NCBI RefSeq assembly: GCF_002105155.1
Contig: NW_019029060.1
Span: 1 to 64,000, forward strand
Source of the DNA: Lobosporangium transversale
Lineage: Eukaryota > Mortierellomycota > Mortierellomycetes > Mortierellales > Mortierellaceae
Direction: 5' to 3'
Length of the DNA stretch: 64,000 nt
Position 1 is the stretch's first letter. Every line of letters begins with the position of its first letter. The notes under the pieces were generated by a model that saw only the letters and a program-made list of their open reading frames with translations, made no database searches and had not been told where the DNA came from. Positions 22,201 through 35,028 of the stretch are shown in pieces. The position numbers and the translations under genes are program-made.

Positions 22201-25200
22201 TAGCGGGTTCTGGGTGGTGTGAATACGTTGTAGTCATACGCTGAGACACATACACGCTTCTTTGGACCGCTGGCGGAAGAGGTGCAAACACTTCACAAAT
22301 GCGTCGAGTTGAGCATGCTCGTGCGTTTGTACACTGACCCCCTCCTGGAGCGCCAGTATGCATACTTAGCGGGTTCTGGGTGGTGTGAATACGTTGTAGT
22401 CATACGCTGAGACACATACACGCTTCTTTGGACCGCTGGCGGAAGAGGTGCAAACACTTCACAAATGCGTCGAGTTGAGCATGCTCGTGCGTTTGTACAC
22501 TGACCCCCTCCTGGAGCGCCAGTATGCATACTTAGCGAGTTCTGGATTGTCTGAATACGTTTTAGCCATGGGCTGAGATCCATAAAGGCTTCATTAGACT
22601 TCCCGACCACCCCATTAACTGTGGCGGACGAGGGGCAAACACTTTTTTTTATTTTTTTACAAGTCCAAACAAAATAACAAAACACTTCCCCAAACGCGTC
22701 CAGGTGAGTATAGGGCCTCGTGGGCGGATGAATGTAAACACTTCACAAACGTGTCGAGTTGAGCATGCTCGTGCGTTTGTACACTGACCCCCTCCTGGAG
22801 CGCCAGTATGCATACTTAGCGGGTTCTGGGTGGTGTGAATACGTTGTAGTCATACGCTGAGACACATACACGCTTCTTTGGACCGCTGGCGGAAGAGGTG
22901 CAAACACTTCACAAATGCGTCGAGTTGAGCATGCTCGTGCGTTTGTACACTGACCCCCTCCTGGAGCGCCAGTATGCATACTTAGCGAGTTCTGGATTGT
23001 CTGAATACGTTTTAGCCATGGGCTGAGATCCATAAAGGCTTCATTAGACTTCCCGACCACCCCATTAACTGTGGCGGACGAGGGGCAAACACTTTTTTTT
23101 ATTTTTTTACAAGTCCAAACAAAATAACAAAACACTTCCCCAAACGCGTCCAGGTGAGTATAGGGCCTCGTGGGCGGATGAATGTAAACACTTCACAAAC
23201 GTGTCGAGTTGAGCATGCTCGTGCGTTTGTACACTGACCCCCTCCTGGAGCGCCAGTATGCATACTTAGCGGGTTCTGGGTGGTGTGAATACGTTGTAGT
23301 CATACGCTGAGACACATACACGCTTCTTTGGACCGCTGGCGGAAGAGGTGCAAACACTTCACAAATGCGTCGAGTTGAGCATGCTCGTGCGTTTGTACAC
23401 TGACCCCCTCCTGGAGCGCCAGTATGCATACTTAGCGGGTTCTGGGTGGTGTGAATACGTTGTAGTCATACGCTGAGACACATACACGCTTCTTTGGACC
23501 GCTGGCGGAAGAGGTGCAAACACTTCACAAATGCGTCGAGTTGAGCATGCTCGTGCGTTTGTACACTGACCCCCTCCTGGAGCGCCAGTATGCATACTTA
23601 GCGAGTTCTGGATTGTCTGAATACGTTTTAGCCATGGGCTGAGATCCATAAAGGCTTCATTAGACTTCCCGACCACCCCATTAACTGTGGCGGACGAGGG
23701 GCAAACACTTTTTTTTATTTTTTTACAAGTCCAAACAAAATAACAAAACACTTCCCCAAACGCGTCCAGGTGAGTATAGGGCCTCGTGGGCGGATGAATG
23801 TAAACACTTCACAAACGTGTCGAGTTGAGCATGCTCGTGCGTTTGTACACTGACCCCCTCCTGGAGCGCCAGTATGCATACTTAGCGAGTTCTGGATTGT
23901 CTGAATACGTTTTAGCCATGGGCTGAGATCCATAAAGGCTTCATTAGACTCCCCGACCACCCCATTAACTGTGGCGGACGAGGGGCAAACACTTTTTTTT
24001 ATTTTTTTACAAGTCCAAACAAAATAACAAAACACTTCCCCAAACGCGTCCAGGTGAGTATAGGGCCTCGTGGGCGGATGAATGTAAACACTTCACAAAC
24101 GTGTCGAGTTGAGCATGCTCGTGCGTTTGTACACTGACCCCCTCCTGGAGCGCCAGTATGCATACTTAGCGGGTTCTGGGTGGTGTGAATACGTTGTAGT
24201 CATACGCTGAGACACATACACGCTTCTTTGGACCGCTGGCGGAAGAGGTGCAAACACTTCACAAATGCGTCGAGTTGAGCATGCTCGTGCGTTTGTACAC
24301 TGACCCCCTCCTGGAGCGCCAGTATGCATACTTAGCGGGTTCTGGGTGGTGTGAATACGTTGTAGTCATACGCTGAGACACATACACGCTTCTTTGGACC
24401 GCTGGCGGAAGAGGTGCAAACACTTCACAAATGCGTCGAGTTGAGCATGCTCGTGCGTTTGTACACTGACCCCCTCCTGGAGCGCCAGTATGCATACTTA
24501 GCGGGTTCTGGGTGGTGTGAATACGTTGTAGTCATACGCTGAGACACATACACGCTTCTTTGGACCGCTGGCGGAAGAGGTGCAAACACTTCACAAATGC
24601 GTCGAGTTGAGCATGCTCGTGCGTTTGTACACTGACCCCCTCCTGGAGCGCCAGTATGCATACTTAGCGAGTTCTGGATTGTCTGAATACGTTTTAGCCA
24701 TGGGCTGAGATCCATAAAGGCTTCATTAGACTTCCCGACCACCCCATTAACTGTGGCGGACGAGGGGCAAACACTTTTTTTTATTTTTTTACAAGTCCAA
24801 ACAAAATAACAAAACACTTCCCCAAACGCGTCCAGGTGAGTATAGGGCCTCGTGGGCGGATGAATGTAAACACTTCACAAACGTGTCGAGTTGAGCATGC
24901 TCGTGCGTTTGTACACTGACCCCCTCCTGGAGCGCCAGTATGCATACTTAGCGGGTTCTGGGTGGTGTGAATACGTTGTAGTCATACGCTGAGACACATA
25001 CACGCTTCTTTGGACCGCTGGCGGAAGAGGTGCAAACACTTCACAAATGCGTCGAGTTGAGCATGCTCGTGCGTTTGTACACTGACCCCCTCCTGGAGCG
25101 CCAGTATGCATACTTAGCGGGTTCTGGGTGGTGTGAATACGTTGTAGTCATACGCTGAGACACATACACGCTTCTTTGGACCGCTGGCGGAAGAGGTGCA

Positions 25201-26807
25201 AACACTTCACAAATGCGTCGAGTTGAGCATGCTCGTGCGTTTGTACACTGACCCCCTCCTGGAGCGCCAGTATGCATACTTAGCGAGTTCTGGATTGTCT
25301 GAATACGTTTTAGCCATGGGCTGAGATCCATAAAGGCTTCATTAGACTTCCCGACCACCCCATTAACTGTGGCGGACGAGGGGCAAACACTTTTTTTTAT
25401 TTTTTTACAAGTCCAAACAAAATAACAAAACACTTCCCCAAACGCGTCCAGGTGAGTATAGGGCCTCGTGGGCGGATGAATGTAAACACTTCACAAACGT
25501 GTCGAGTTGAGCATGCTCGTGCGTTTGTACACTGACCCCCTCCTGGAGCGCCAGTATGCATACTTAGCGGGTTCTGGGTGGTGTGAATACGTTGTAGTCA
25601 TACGCTGAGACACATACACGCTTCTTTGGACCGCTGGCGGAAGAGGTGCAAACACTTCACAAATGCGTCGAGTTGAGCATGCTCGTGCGTTTGTACACTG
25701 ACCCCCTCCTGGAGCGCCAGTATGCATACTTAGCGGGTTCTGGGTGGTGTGAATACGTTGTAGTCATACGCTGAGACACATACACGCTTCTTTGGACCGC
25801 TGGCGGAAGAGGTGCAAACACTTCACAAATGCGTCGAGTTGAGCATGCTCGTGCGTTTGTACACTGACCCCCTCCTGGAGCGCCAGTATGCATACTTAGC
25901 GAGTTCTGGATTGTCTGAATACGTTTTAGCCATGGGCTGAGATCCATAAAGGCTTCATTAGACTTCCCGACCACCCCATTAACTGTGGCGGACGAGGGGC
26001 AAACACTTTTTTTTATTTTTTTACAAGTCCAAACAAAATAACAAAACACTTCCCCAAACGCGTCCAGGTGAGTATAGGGCCTCGTGGGCGGATGAATGTA
26101 AACACTTCACAAACGTGTCGAGTTGAGCATGCTCGTGCGTTTGTACACTGACCCCCTCCTGGAGCGCCAGTATGCATACTTAGCGGGTTCTGGGTGGTGT
26201 GAATACGTTGTAGTCATACGCTGAGACACATACACGCTTCTTTGGACCGCTGGCGGAAGAGGTGCAAACACTTCACAAATGCGTCGAGTTGAGCATGCTC
26301 GTGCGTTTGTACACTGACCCCCTCCTGGAGCGCCAGTATGCATACTTAGCGGGTTCTGGGTGGTGTGAATACGTTGTAGTCATACGCTGAGACACATACA
26401 CGCTTCTTTGGACCGCTGGCGGAAGAGGTGCAAACACTTCACAAATGCGTCGAGTTGAGCATGCTCGTGCGTTTGTACACTGACCCCCTCCTGGAGCGCC
26501 AGTATGCATACTTAGCGAGTTCTGGATTGTCTGAATACGTTTTAGCCATGGGCTGAGATCCATAAAGGCTTCATTAGACTTCCCGACCACCCCATTAACT
26601 GTGGCGGACGAGGGGCAAACACTTTTTTTTATTTTTTTACAAGTCCAAACAAAATAACAAAACACTTCCCCAAACGCGTCCAGGTGAGTATAGGGCCTCG
26701 TGGGCGGATGAATGTAAACACTTCACAAACGTGTCGAGTTGAGCATGCTCGTGCGTTTGTACACTGACCCCCTCCTGGAGCGCCAGTATGCATACTTAGC
26801 GAGTTCT

Positions 26808-26999
26808 GGATTGCTGAATACGTTTAGCATGGCTGAGACCATAAAGCTTCATTAGACTCCCGACCACCCATTAACTGTGGGACGAGGGCAAACACTTTTT
26901 TTATTTTTTACAAGTCCAAAAAAATAACAAAACACTTCCCAAACGCGTCCAGGTGAGTATAGGCCGTGGCGGATGAATGTAAACACTTCACAAACGGTC
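26808..26999. other. Eroded satellite patch 1 (probable assembly error)
   Basis: One long unit has about 20 single-base losses, mostly in homopolymers or dinucleotides (GTTTTAGCC to GTTTAGC, ATGGGCTG to ATGGCTG), with few substitutions. The units on both sides are intact. Confidence 0.7.
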
Positions 27000-29900
27000 G
27001 AGTTGAGCATGCTCGTGCGTTTGTACACTGACCCCCTCCTGGAGCGCCAGTATGCATACTTAGCGGGTTCTGGGTGGTGTGAATACGTTGTAGTCATACG
27101 CTGAGACACATACACGCTTCTTTGGACCGCTGGCGGAAGAGGTGCAAACACTTCACAAATGCGTCGAGTTGAGCATGCTCGTGCGTTTGTACACTGACCC
27201 CCTCCTGGAGCGCCAGTATGCATACTTAGCGAGTTCTGGATTGTCTGAATACGTTTTAGCCATGGGCTGAGATCCATAAAGGCTTCATTAGACTTCCCGA
27301 CCACCCCATTAACTGTGGCGGACGAGGGGCAAACACTTTTTTTTATTTTTTTACAAGTCCAAACAAAATAACAAAACACTTCCCCAAACGCGTCCAGGTG
27401 AGTATAGGGCCTCGTGGGCGGATGAATGTAAACACTTCACAAACGTGTCGAGTTGAGCATGCTCGTGCGTTTGTACACTGACCCCCTCCTGGAGCGCCAG
27501 TATGCATACTTAGCGGGTTCTGGGTGGTGTGAATACGTTGTAGTCATACGCTGAGACACATACACGCTTCTTTGGACCGCTGGCGGAAGAGGTGCAAACA
27601 CTTCACAAATGCGTCGAGTTGAGCATGCTCGTGCGTTTGTACACTGACCCCCTCCTGGAGCGCCAGTATGCATACTTAGCGGGTTCTGGGTGGTGTGAAT
27701 ACGTTGTAGTCATACGCTGAGACACATACACGCTTCTTTGGACCGCTGGCGGAAGAGGTGCAAACACTTCACAAATGCGTCGAGTTGAGCATGCTCGTGC
27801 GTTTGTACACTGACCCCCTCCTGGAGCGCCAGTATGCATACTTAGCGAGTTCTGGATTGTCTGAATACGTTTTAGCCATGGGCTGAGATCCATAAAGGCT
27901 TCATTAGACTTCCCGACCACCCCATTAACTGTGGCGGACGAGGGGCAAACACTTTTTTTTATTTTTTTACAAGTCCAAACAAAATAACAAAACACTTCCC
28001 CAAACGCGTCCAGGTGAGTATAGGGCCTCGTGGGCGGATGAATGTAAACACTTCACAAACGTGTCGAGTTGAGCATGCTCGTGCGTTTGTACACTGACCC
28101 CCTCCTGGAGCGCCAGTATGCATACTTAGCGGGTTCTGGGTGGTGTGAATACGTTGTAGTCATACGCTGAGACACATACACGCTTCTTTGGACCGCTGGC
28201 GGAAGAGGTGCAAACACTTCACAAATGCGTCGAGTTGAGCATGCTCGTGCGTTTGTACACTGACCCCCTCCTGGAGCGCCAGTATGCATACTTAGCGAGT
28301 TCTGGATTGTCTGAATACGTTTTAGCCATGGGCTGAGATCCATAAAGGCTTCATTAGACTTCCCGACCACCCCATTAACTGTGGCGGACGAGGGGCAAAC
28401 ACTTTTTTTTATTTTTTTACAAGTCCAAACAAAATAACAAAACACTTCCCCAAACGCGTCCAGGTGAGTATAGGGCCTCGTGGGCGGATGAATGTAAACA
28501 CTTCACAAACGTGTCGAGTTGAGCATGCTCGTGCGTTTGTACACTGACCCCCTCCTGGAGCGCCAGTATGCATACTTAGCGGGTTCTGGGTGGTGTGAAT
28601 ACGTTGTAGTCATACGCTGAGACACATACACGCTTCTTTGGACCGCTGGCGGAAGAGGTGCAAACACTTCACAAATGCGTCGAGTTGAGCATGCTCGTGC
28701 GTTTGTACACTGACCCCCTCCTGGAGCGCCAGTATGCATACTTAGCGGGTTCTGGGTGGTGTGAATACGTTGTAGTCATACGCTGAGACACATACACGCT
28801 TCTTTGGACCGCTGGCGGAAGAGGTGCAAACACTTCACAAATGCGTCGAGTTGAGCATGCTCGTGCGTTTGTACACTGACCCCCTCCTGGAGCGCCAGTA
28901 TGCATACTTAGCGAGTTCTGGATTGTCTGAATACGTTTTAGCCATGGGCTGAGATCCATAAAGGCTTCATTAGACTTCCCGACCACCCCATTAACTGTGG
29001 CGGACGAGGGGCAAACACTTTTTTTTATTTTTTTACAAGTCCAAACAAAATAACAAAACACTTCCCCAAACGCGTCCAGGTGAGTATAGGGCCTCGTGGG
29101 CGGATGAATGTAAACACTTCACAAACGTGTCGAGTTGAGCATGCTCGTGCGTTTGTACACTGACCCCCTCCTGGAGCGCCAGTATGCATACTTAGCGGGT
29201 TCTGGGTGGTGTGAATACGTTGTAGTCATACGCTGAGACACATACACGCTTCTTTGGACCGCTGGCGGAAGAGGTGCAAACACTTCACAAATGCGTCGAG
29301 TTGAGCATGCTCGTGCGTTTGTACACTGACCCCCTCCTGGAGCGCCAGTATGCATACTTAGCGGGTTCTGGGTGGTGTGAATACGTTGTAGTCATACGCT
29401 GAGACACATACACGCTTCTTTGGACCGCTGGCGGAAGAGGTGCAAACACTTCACAAATGCGTCGAGTTGAGCATGCTCGTGCGTTTGTACACTGACCCCC
29501 TCCTGGAGCGCCAGTATGCATACTTAGCGAGTTCTGGATTGTCTGAATACGTTTTAGCCATGGGCTGAGATCCATAAAGGCTTCATTAGACTTCCCGACC
29601 ACCCCATTAACTGTGGCGGACGAGGGGCAAACACTTTTTTTTATTTTTTTACAAGTCCAAACAAAATAACAAAACACTTCCCCAAACGCGTCCAGGTGAG
29701 TATAGGGCCTCGTGGGCGGATGAATGTAAACACTTCACAAACGTGTCGAGTTGAGCATGCTCGTGCGTTTGTACACTGACCCCCTCCTGGAGCGCCAGTA
29801 TGCATACTTAGCGGGTTCTGGGTGGTGTGAATACGTTGTAGTCATACGCTGAGACACATACACGCTTCTTTGGACCGCTGGCGGAAGAGGTGCAAACACT

Positions 29901-31041
29901 TCACAAATGCGTCGAGTTGAGCATGCTCGTGCGTTTGTACACTGACCCCCTCCTGGAGCGCCAGTATGCATACTTAGCGGGTTCTGGGTGGTGTGAATAC
30001 GTTGTAGTCATACGCTGAGACACATACACGCTTCTTTGGACCGCTGGCGGAAGAGGTGCAAACACTTCACAAATGCGTCGAGTTGAGCATGCTCGTGCGT
30101 TTGTACACTGACCCCCTCCTGGAGCGCCAGTATGCATACTTAGCGAGTTCTGGATTGTCTGAATACGTTTTAGCCATGGGCTGAGATCCATAAAGGCTTC
30201 ATTAGACTTCCCGACCACCCCATTAACTGTGGCGGACGAGGGGCAAACACTTTTTTTTATTTTTTTACAAGTCCAAACAAAATAACAAAACACTTCCCCA
30301 AACGCGTCCAGGTGAGTATAGGGCCTCGTGGGCGGATGAATGTAAACACTTCACAAACGTGTCGAGTTGAGCATGCTCGTGCGTTTGTACACTGACCCCC
30401 TCCTGGAGCGCCAGTATGCATACTTAGCGGGTTCTGGGTGGTGTGAATACGTTGTAGTCATACGCTGAGACACATACACGCTTCTTTGGACCGCTGGCGG
30501 AAGAGGTGCAAACACTTCACAAATGCGTCGAGTTGAGCATGCTCGTGCGTTTGTACACTGACCCCCTCCTGGAGCGCCAGTATGCATACTTAGCGGGTTC
30601 TGGGTGGTGTGAATACGTTGTAGTCATACGCTGAGACACATACACGCTTCTTTGGACCGCTGGCGGAAGAGGTGCAAACACTTCACAAATGCGTCGAGTT
30701 GAGCATGCTCGTGCGTTTGTACACTGACCCCCTCCTGGAGCGCCAGTATGCATACTTAGCGAGTTCTGGATTGTCTGAATACGTTTTAGCCATGGGCTGA
30801 GATCCATAAAGGCTTCATTAGACTTCCCGACCACCCCATTAACTGTGGCGGACGAGGGGCAAACACTTTTTTTTATTTTTTTACAAGTCCAAACAAAATA
30901 ACAAAACACTTCCCCAAACGCGTCCAGGTGAGTATAGGGCCTCGTGGGCGGATGAATGTAAACACTTCACAAACGTGTCGAGTTGAGCATGCTCGTGCGT
31001 TTGTACACTGACCCCCTCCTGGAGCGCCAGTATGCATACTT

Positions 31042-31215
31042 AGCGGTTCTGGATTGTGAATACGTTTAGCATGGCTGAGACATAAGCATTAGACGACACC
31101 ATTACTGGCGGACGAGGGCAACACTTTTTTTTTTTTACAGTCCAACAAATAACAACACTTCCCAACGCGTCCGGTGAGTATAGGCTCGTGGCGGATGATG
31201 TAAACACTTCACAAA
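31042..31215. other. Eroded satellite patch 2 (probable assembly error)
   Basis: One long unit is shortened by about 42 bp through many scattered 1-3 base deletions, flanked by perfect units. Confidence 0.7.
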
Positions 31216-34200
31216 CGCGTCGAGTTGAGCATGCTCGTGCGTTTGTACACTGACCCCCTCCTGGAGCGCCAGTATGCATACTTAGCGGGTTCTGGGTGGT
31301 GTGAATACGTTGTAGTCATACGCTGAGACACATACACGCTTCTTTGGACCGCTGGCGGAAGAGGTGCAAACACTTCACAAATGCGTCGAGTTGAGCATGC
31401 TCGTGCGTTTGTACACTGACCCCCTCCTGGAGCGCCAGTATGCATACTTAGCGAGTTCTGGATTGTCTGAATACGTTTTAGCCATGGGCTGAGATCCATA
31501 AAGGCTTCATTAGACTTCCCGACCACCCCATTAACTGTGGCGGACGAGGGGCAAACACTTTTTTTTATTTTTTTACAAGTCCAAACAAAATAACAAAACA
31601 CTTCCCCAAACGCGTCCAGGTGAGTATAGGGCCTCGTGGGCGGATGAATGTAAACACTTCACAAACGTGTCGAGTTGAGCATGCTCGTGCGTTTGTACAC
31701 TGACCCCCTCCTGGAGCGCCAGTATGCATACTTAGCGGGTTCTGGGTGGTGTGAATACGTTGTAGTCATACGCTGAGACACATACACGCTTCTTTGGACC
31801 GCTGGCGGAAGAGGTGCAAACACTTCACAAATGCGTCGAGTTGAGCATGCTCGTGCGTTTGTACACTGACCCCCTCCTGGAGCGCCAGTATGCATACTTA
31901 GCGAGTTCTGGATTGTCTGAATACGTTTTAGCCATGGGCTGAGATCCATAAAGGCTTCATTAGACTTCCCGACCACCCCATTAACTGTGGCGGACGAGGG
32001 GCAAACACTTTTTTTTATTTTTTTACAAGTCCAAACAAAATAACAAAACACTTCCCCAAACGCGTCCAGGTGAGTATAGGGCCTCGTGGGCGGATGAATG
32101 TAAACACTTCACAAACGTGTCGAGTTGAGCATGCTCGTGCGTTTGTACACTGACCCCCTCCTGGAGCGCCAGTATGCATACTTAGCGGGTTCTGGGTGGT
32201 GTGAATACGTTGTAGTCATACGCTGAGACACATACACGCTTCTTTGGACCGCTGGCGGAAGAGGTGCAAACACTTCACAAATGCGTCGAGTTGAGCATGC
32301 TCGTGCGTTTGTACACTGACCCCCTCCTGGAGCGCCAGTATGCATACTTAGCGAGTTCTGGATTGTCTGAATACGTTTTAGCCATGGGCTGAGATCCATA
32401 AAGGCTTCATTAGACTTCCCGACCACCCCATTAACTGTGGCGGACGAGGGGCAAACACTTTTTTTTATTTTTTTACAAGTCCAAACAAAATAACAAAACA
32501 CTTCCCCAAACGCGTCCAGGTGAGTATAGGGCCTCGTGGGCGGATGAATGTAAACACTTCACAAACGTGTCGAGTTGAGCATGCTCGTGCGTTTGTACAC
32601 TGACCCCCTCCTGGAGCGCCAGTATGCATACTTAGCGGGTTCTGGGTGGTGTGAATACGTTGTAGTCATACGCTGAGACACATACACGCTTCTTTGGACC
32701 GCTGGCGGAAGAGGTGCAAACACTTCACAAATGCGTCGAGTTGAGCATGCTCGTGCGTTTGTACACTGACCCCCTCCTGGAGCGCCAGTATGCATACTTA
32801 GCGGGTTCTGGGTGGTGTGAATACGTTGTAGTCATACGCTGAGACACATACACGCTTCTTTGGACCGCTGGCGGAAGAGGTGCAAACACTTCACAAATGC
32901 GTCGAGTTGAGCATGCTCGTGCGTTTGTACACTGACCCCCTCCTGGAGCGCCAGTATGCATACTTAGCGAGTTCTGGATTGTCTGAATACGTTTTAGCCA
33001 TGGGCTGAGATCCATAAAGGCTTCATTAGACTTCCCGACCACCCCATTAACTGTGGCGGACGAGGGGCAAACACTTTTTTTTATTTTTTTACAAGTCCAA
33101 ACAAAATAACAAAACACTTCCCCAAACGCGTCCAGGTGAGTATAGGGCCTCGTGGGCGGATGAATGTAAACACTTCACAAACGTGTCGAGTTGAGCATGC
33201 TCGTGCGTTTGTACACTGACCCCCTCCTGGAGCGCCAGTATGCATACTTAGCGGGTTCTGGGTGGTGTGAATACGTTGTAGTCATACGCTGAGACACATA
33301 CACGCTTCTTTGGACCGCTGGCGGAAGAGGTGCAAACACTTCACAAATGCGTCGAGTTGAGCATGCTCGTGCGTTTGTACACTGACCCCCTCCTGGAGCG
33401 CCAGTATGCATACTTAGCGGGTTCTGGGTGGTGTGAATACGTTGTAGTCATACGCTGAGACACATACACGCTTCTTTGGACCGCTGGCGGAAGAGGTGCA
33501 AACACTTCACAAATGCGTCGAGTTGAGCATGCTCGTGCGTTTGTACACTGACCCCCTCCTGGAGCGCCAGTATGCATACTTAGCGAGTTCTGGATTGTCT
33601 GAATACGTTTTAGCCATGGGCTGAGATCCATAAAGGCTTCATTAGACTTCCCGACCACCCCATTAACTGTGGCGGACGAGGGGCAAACACTTTTTTTTAT
33701 TTTTTTACAAGTCCAAACAAAATAACAAAACACTTCCCCAAACGCGTCCAGGTGAGTATAGGGCCTCGTGGGCGGATGAATGTAAACACTTCACAAACGT
33801 GTCGAGTTGAGCATGCTCGTGCGTTTGTACACTGACCCCCTCCTGGAGCGCCAGTATGCATACTTAGCGGGTTCTGGGTGGTGTGAATACGTTGTAGTCA
33901 TACGCTGAGACACATACACGCTTCTTTGGACCGCTGGCGGAAGAGGTGCAAACACTTCACAAATGCGTCGAGTTGAGCATGCTCGTGCGTTTGTACACTG
34001 ACCCCCTCCTGGAGCGCCAGTATGCATACTTAGCGGGTTCTGGGTGGTGTGAATACGTTGTAGTCATACGCTGAGACACATACACGCTTCTTTGGACCGC
34101 TGGCGGAAGAGGTGCAAACACTTCACAAATGCGTCGAGTTGAGCATGCTCGTGCGTTTGTACACTGACCCCCTCCTGGAGCGCCAGTATGCATACTTAGC

Positions 34201-34919
34201 GAGTTCTGGATTGTCTGAATACGTTTTAGCCATGGGCTGAGATCCATAAAGGCTTCATTAGACTTCCCGACCACCCCATTAACTGTGGCGGACGAGGGGC
34301 AAACACTTTTTTTTATTTTTTTACAAGTCCAAACAAAATAACAAAACACTTCCCCAAACGCGTCCAGGTGAGTATAGGGCCTCGTGGGCGGATGAATGTA
34401 AACACTTCACAAACGTGTCGAGTTGAGCATGCTCGTGCGTTTGTACACTGACCCCCTCCTGGAGCGCCAGTATGCATACTTAGCGGGTTCTGGGTGGTGT
34501 GAATACGTTGTAGTCATACGCTGAGACACATACACGCTTCTTTGGACCGCTGGCGGAAGAGGTGCAAACACTTCACAAATGCGTCGAGTTGAGCATGCTC
34601 GTGCGTTTGTACACTGACCCCCTCCTGGAGCGCCAGTATGCATACTTAGCGGGTTCTGGGTGGTGTGAATACGTTGTAGTCATACGCTGAGACACATACA
34701 CGCTTCTTTGGACCGCTGGCGGAAGAGGTGCAAACACTTCACAAATGCGTCGAGTTGAGCATGCTCGTGCGTTTGTACACTGACCCCCTCCTGGAGCGCC
34801 AGTATGCATACTTAGCGAGTTCTGGATTGTCTGAATACGTTTTAGCCATGGGCTGAGATCCATAAAGGCTTCATTAGACTTCCCGACCACCCCATTAACT
34901 GTGGCGGACGAGGGGCAAA

Positions 34920-35028
34920 CACTTTTTTTATTTTTTTACAAGTCCAAACAAAATAACAAAACACTTCCCAAACGCGTCCAGGTGAGTATAGGGCCTCGTG
35001 GCGGATGAATGTAAACACTTCACAAACG
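34920..35028. other. Eroded satellite patch 3 (mild)
   Basis: About four single-base deletions in homopolymers (T8 to T7, CCCC to CCC, GGG to GG) and GTG to G in one long unit. Confidence 0.6.
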
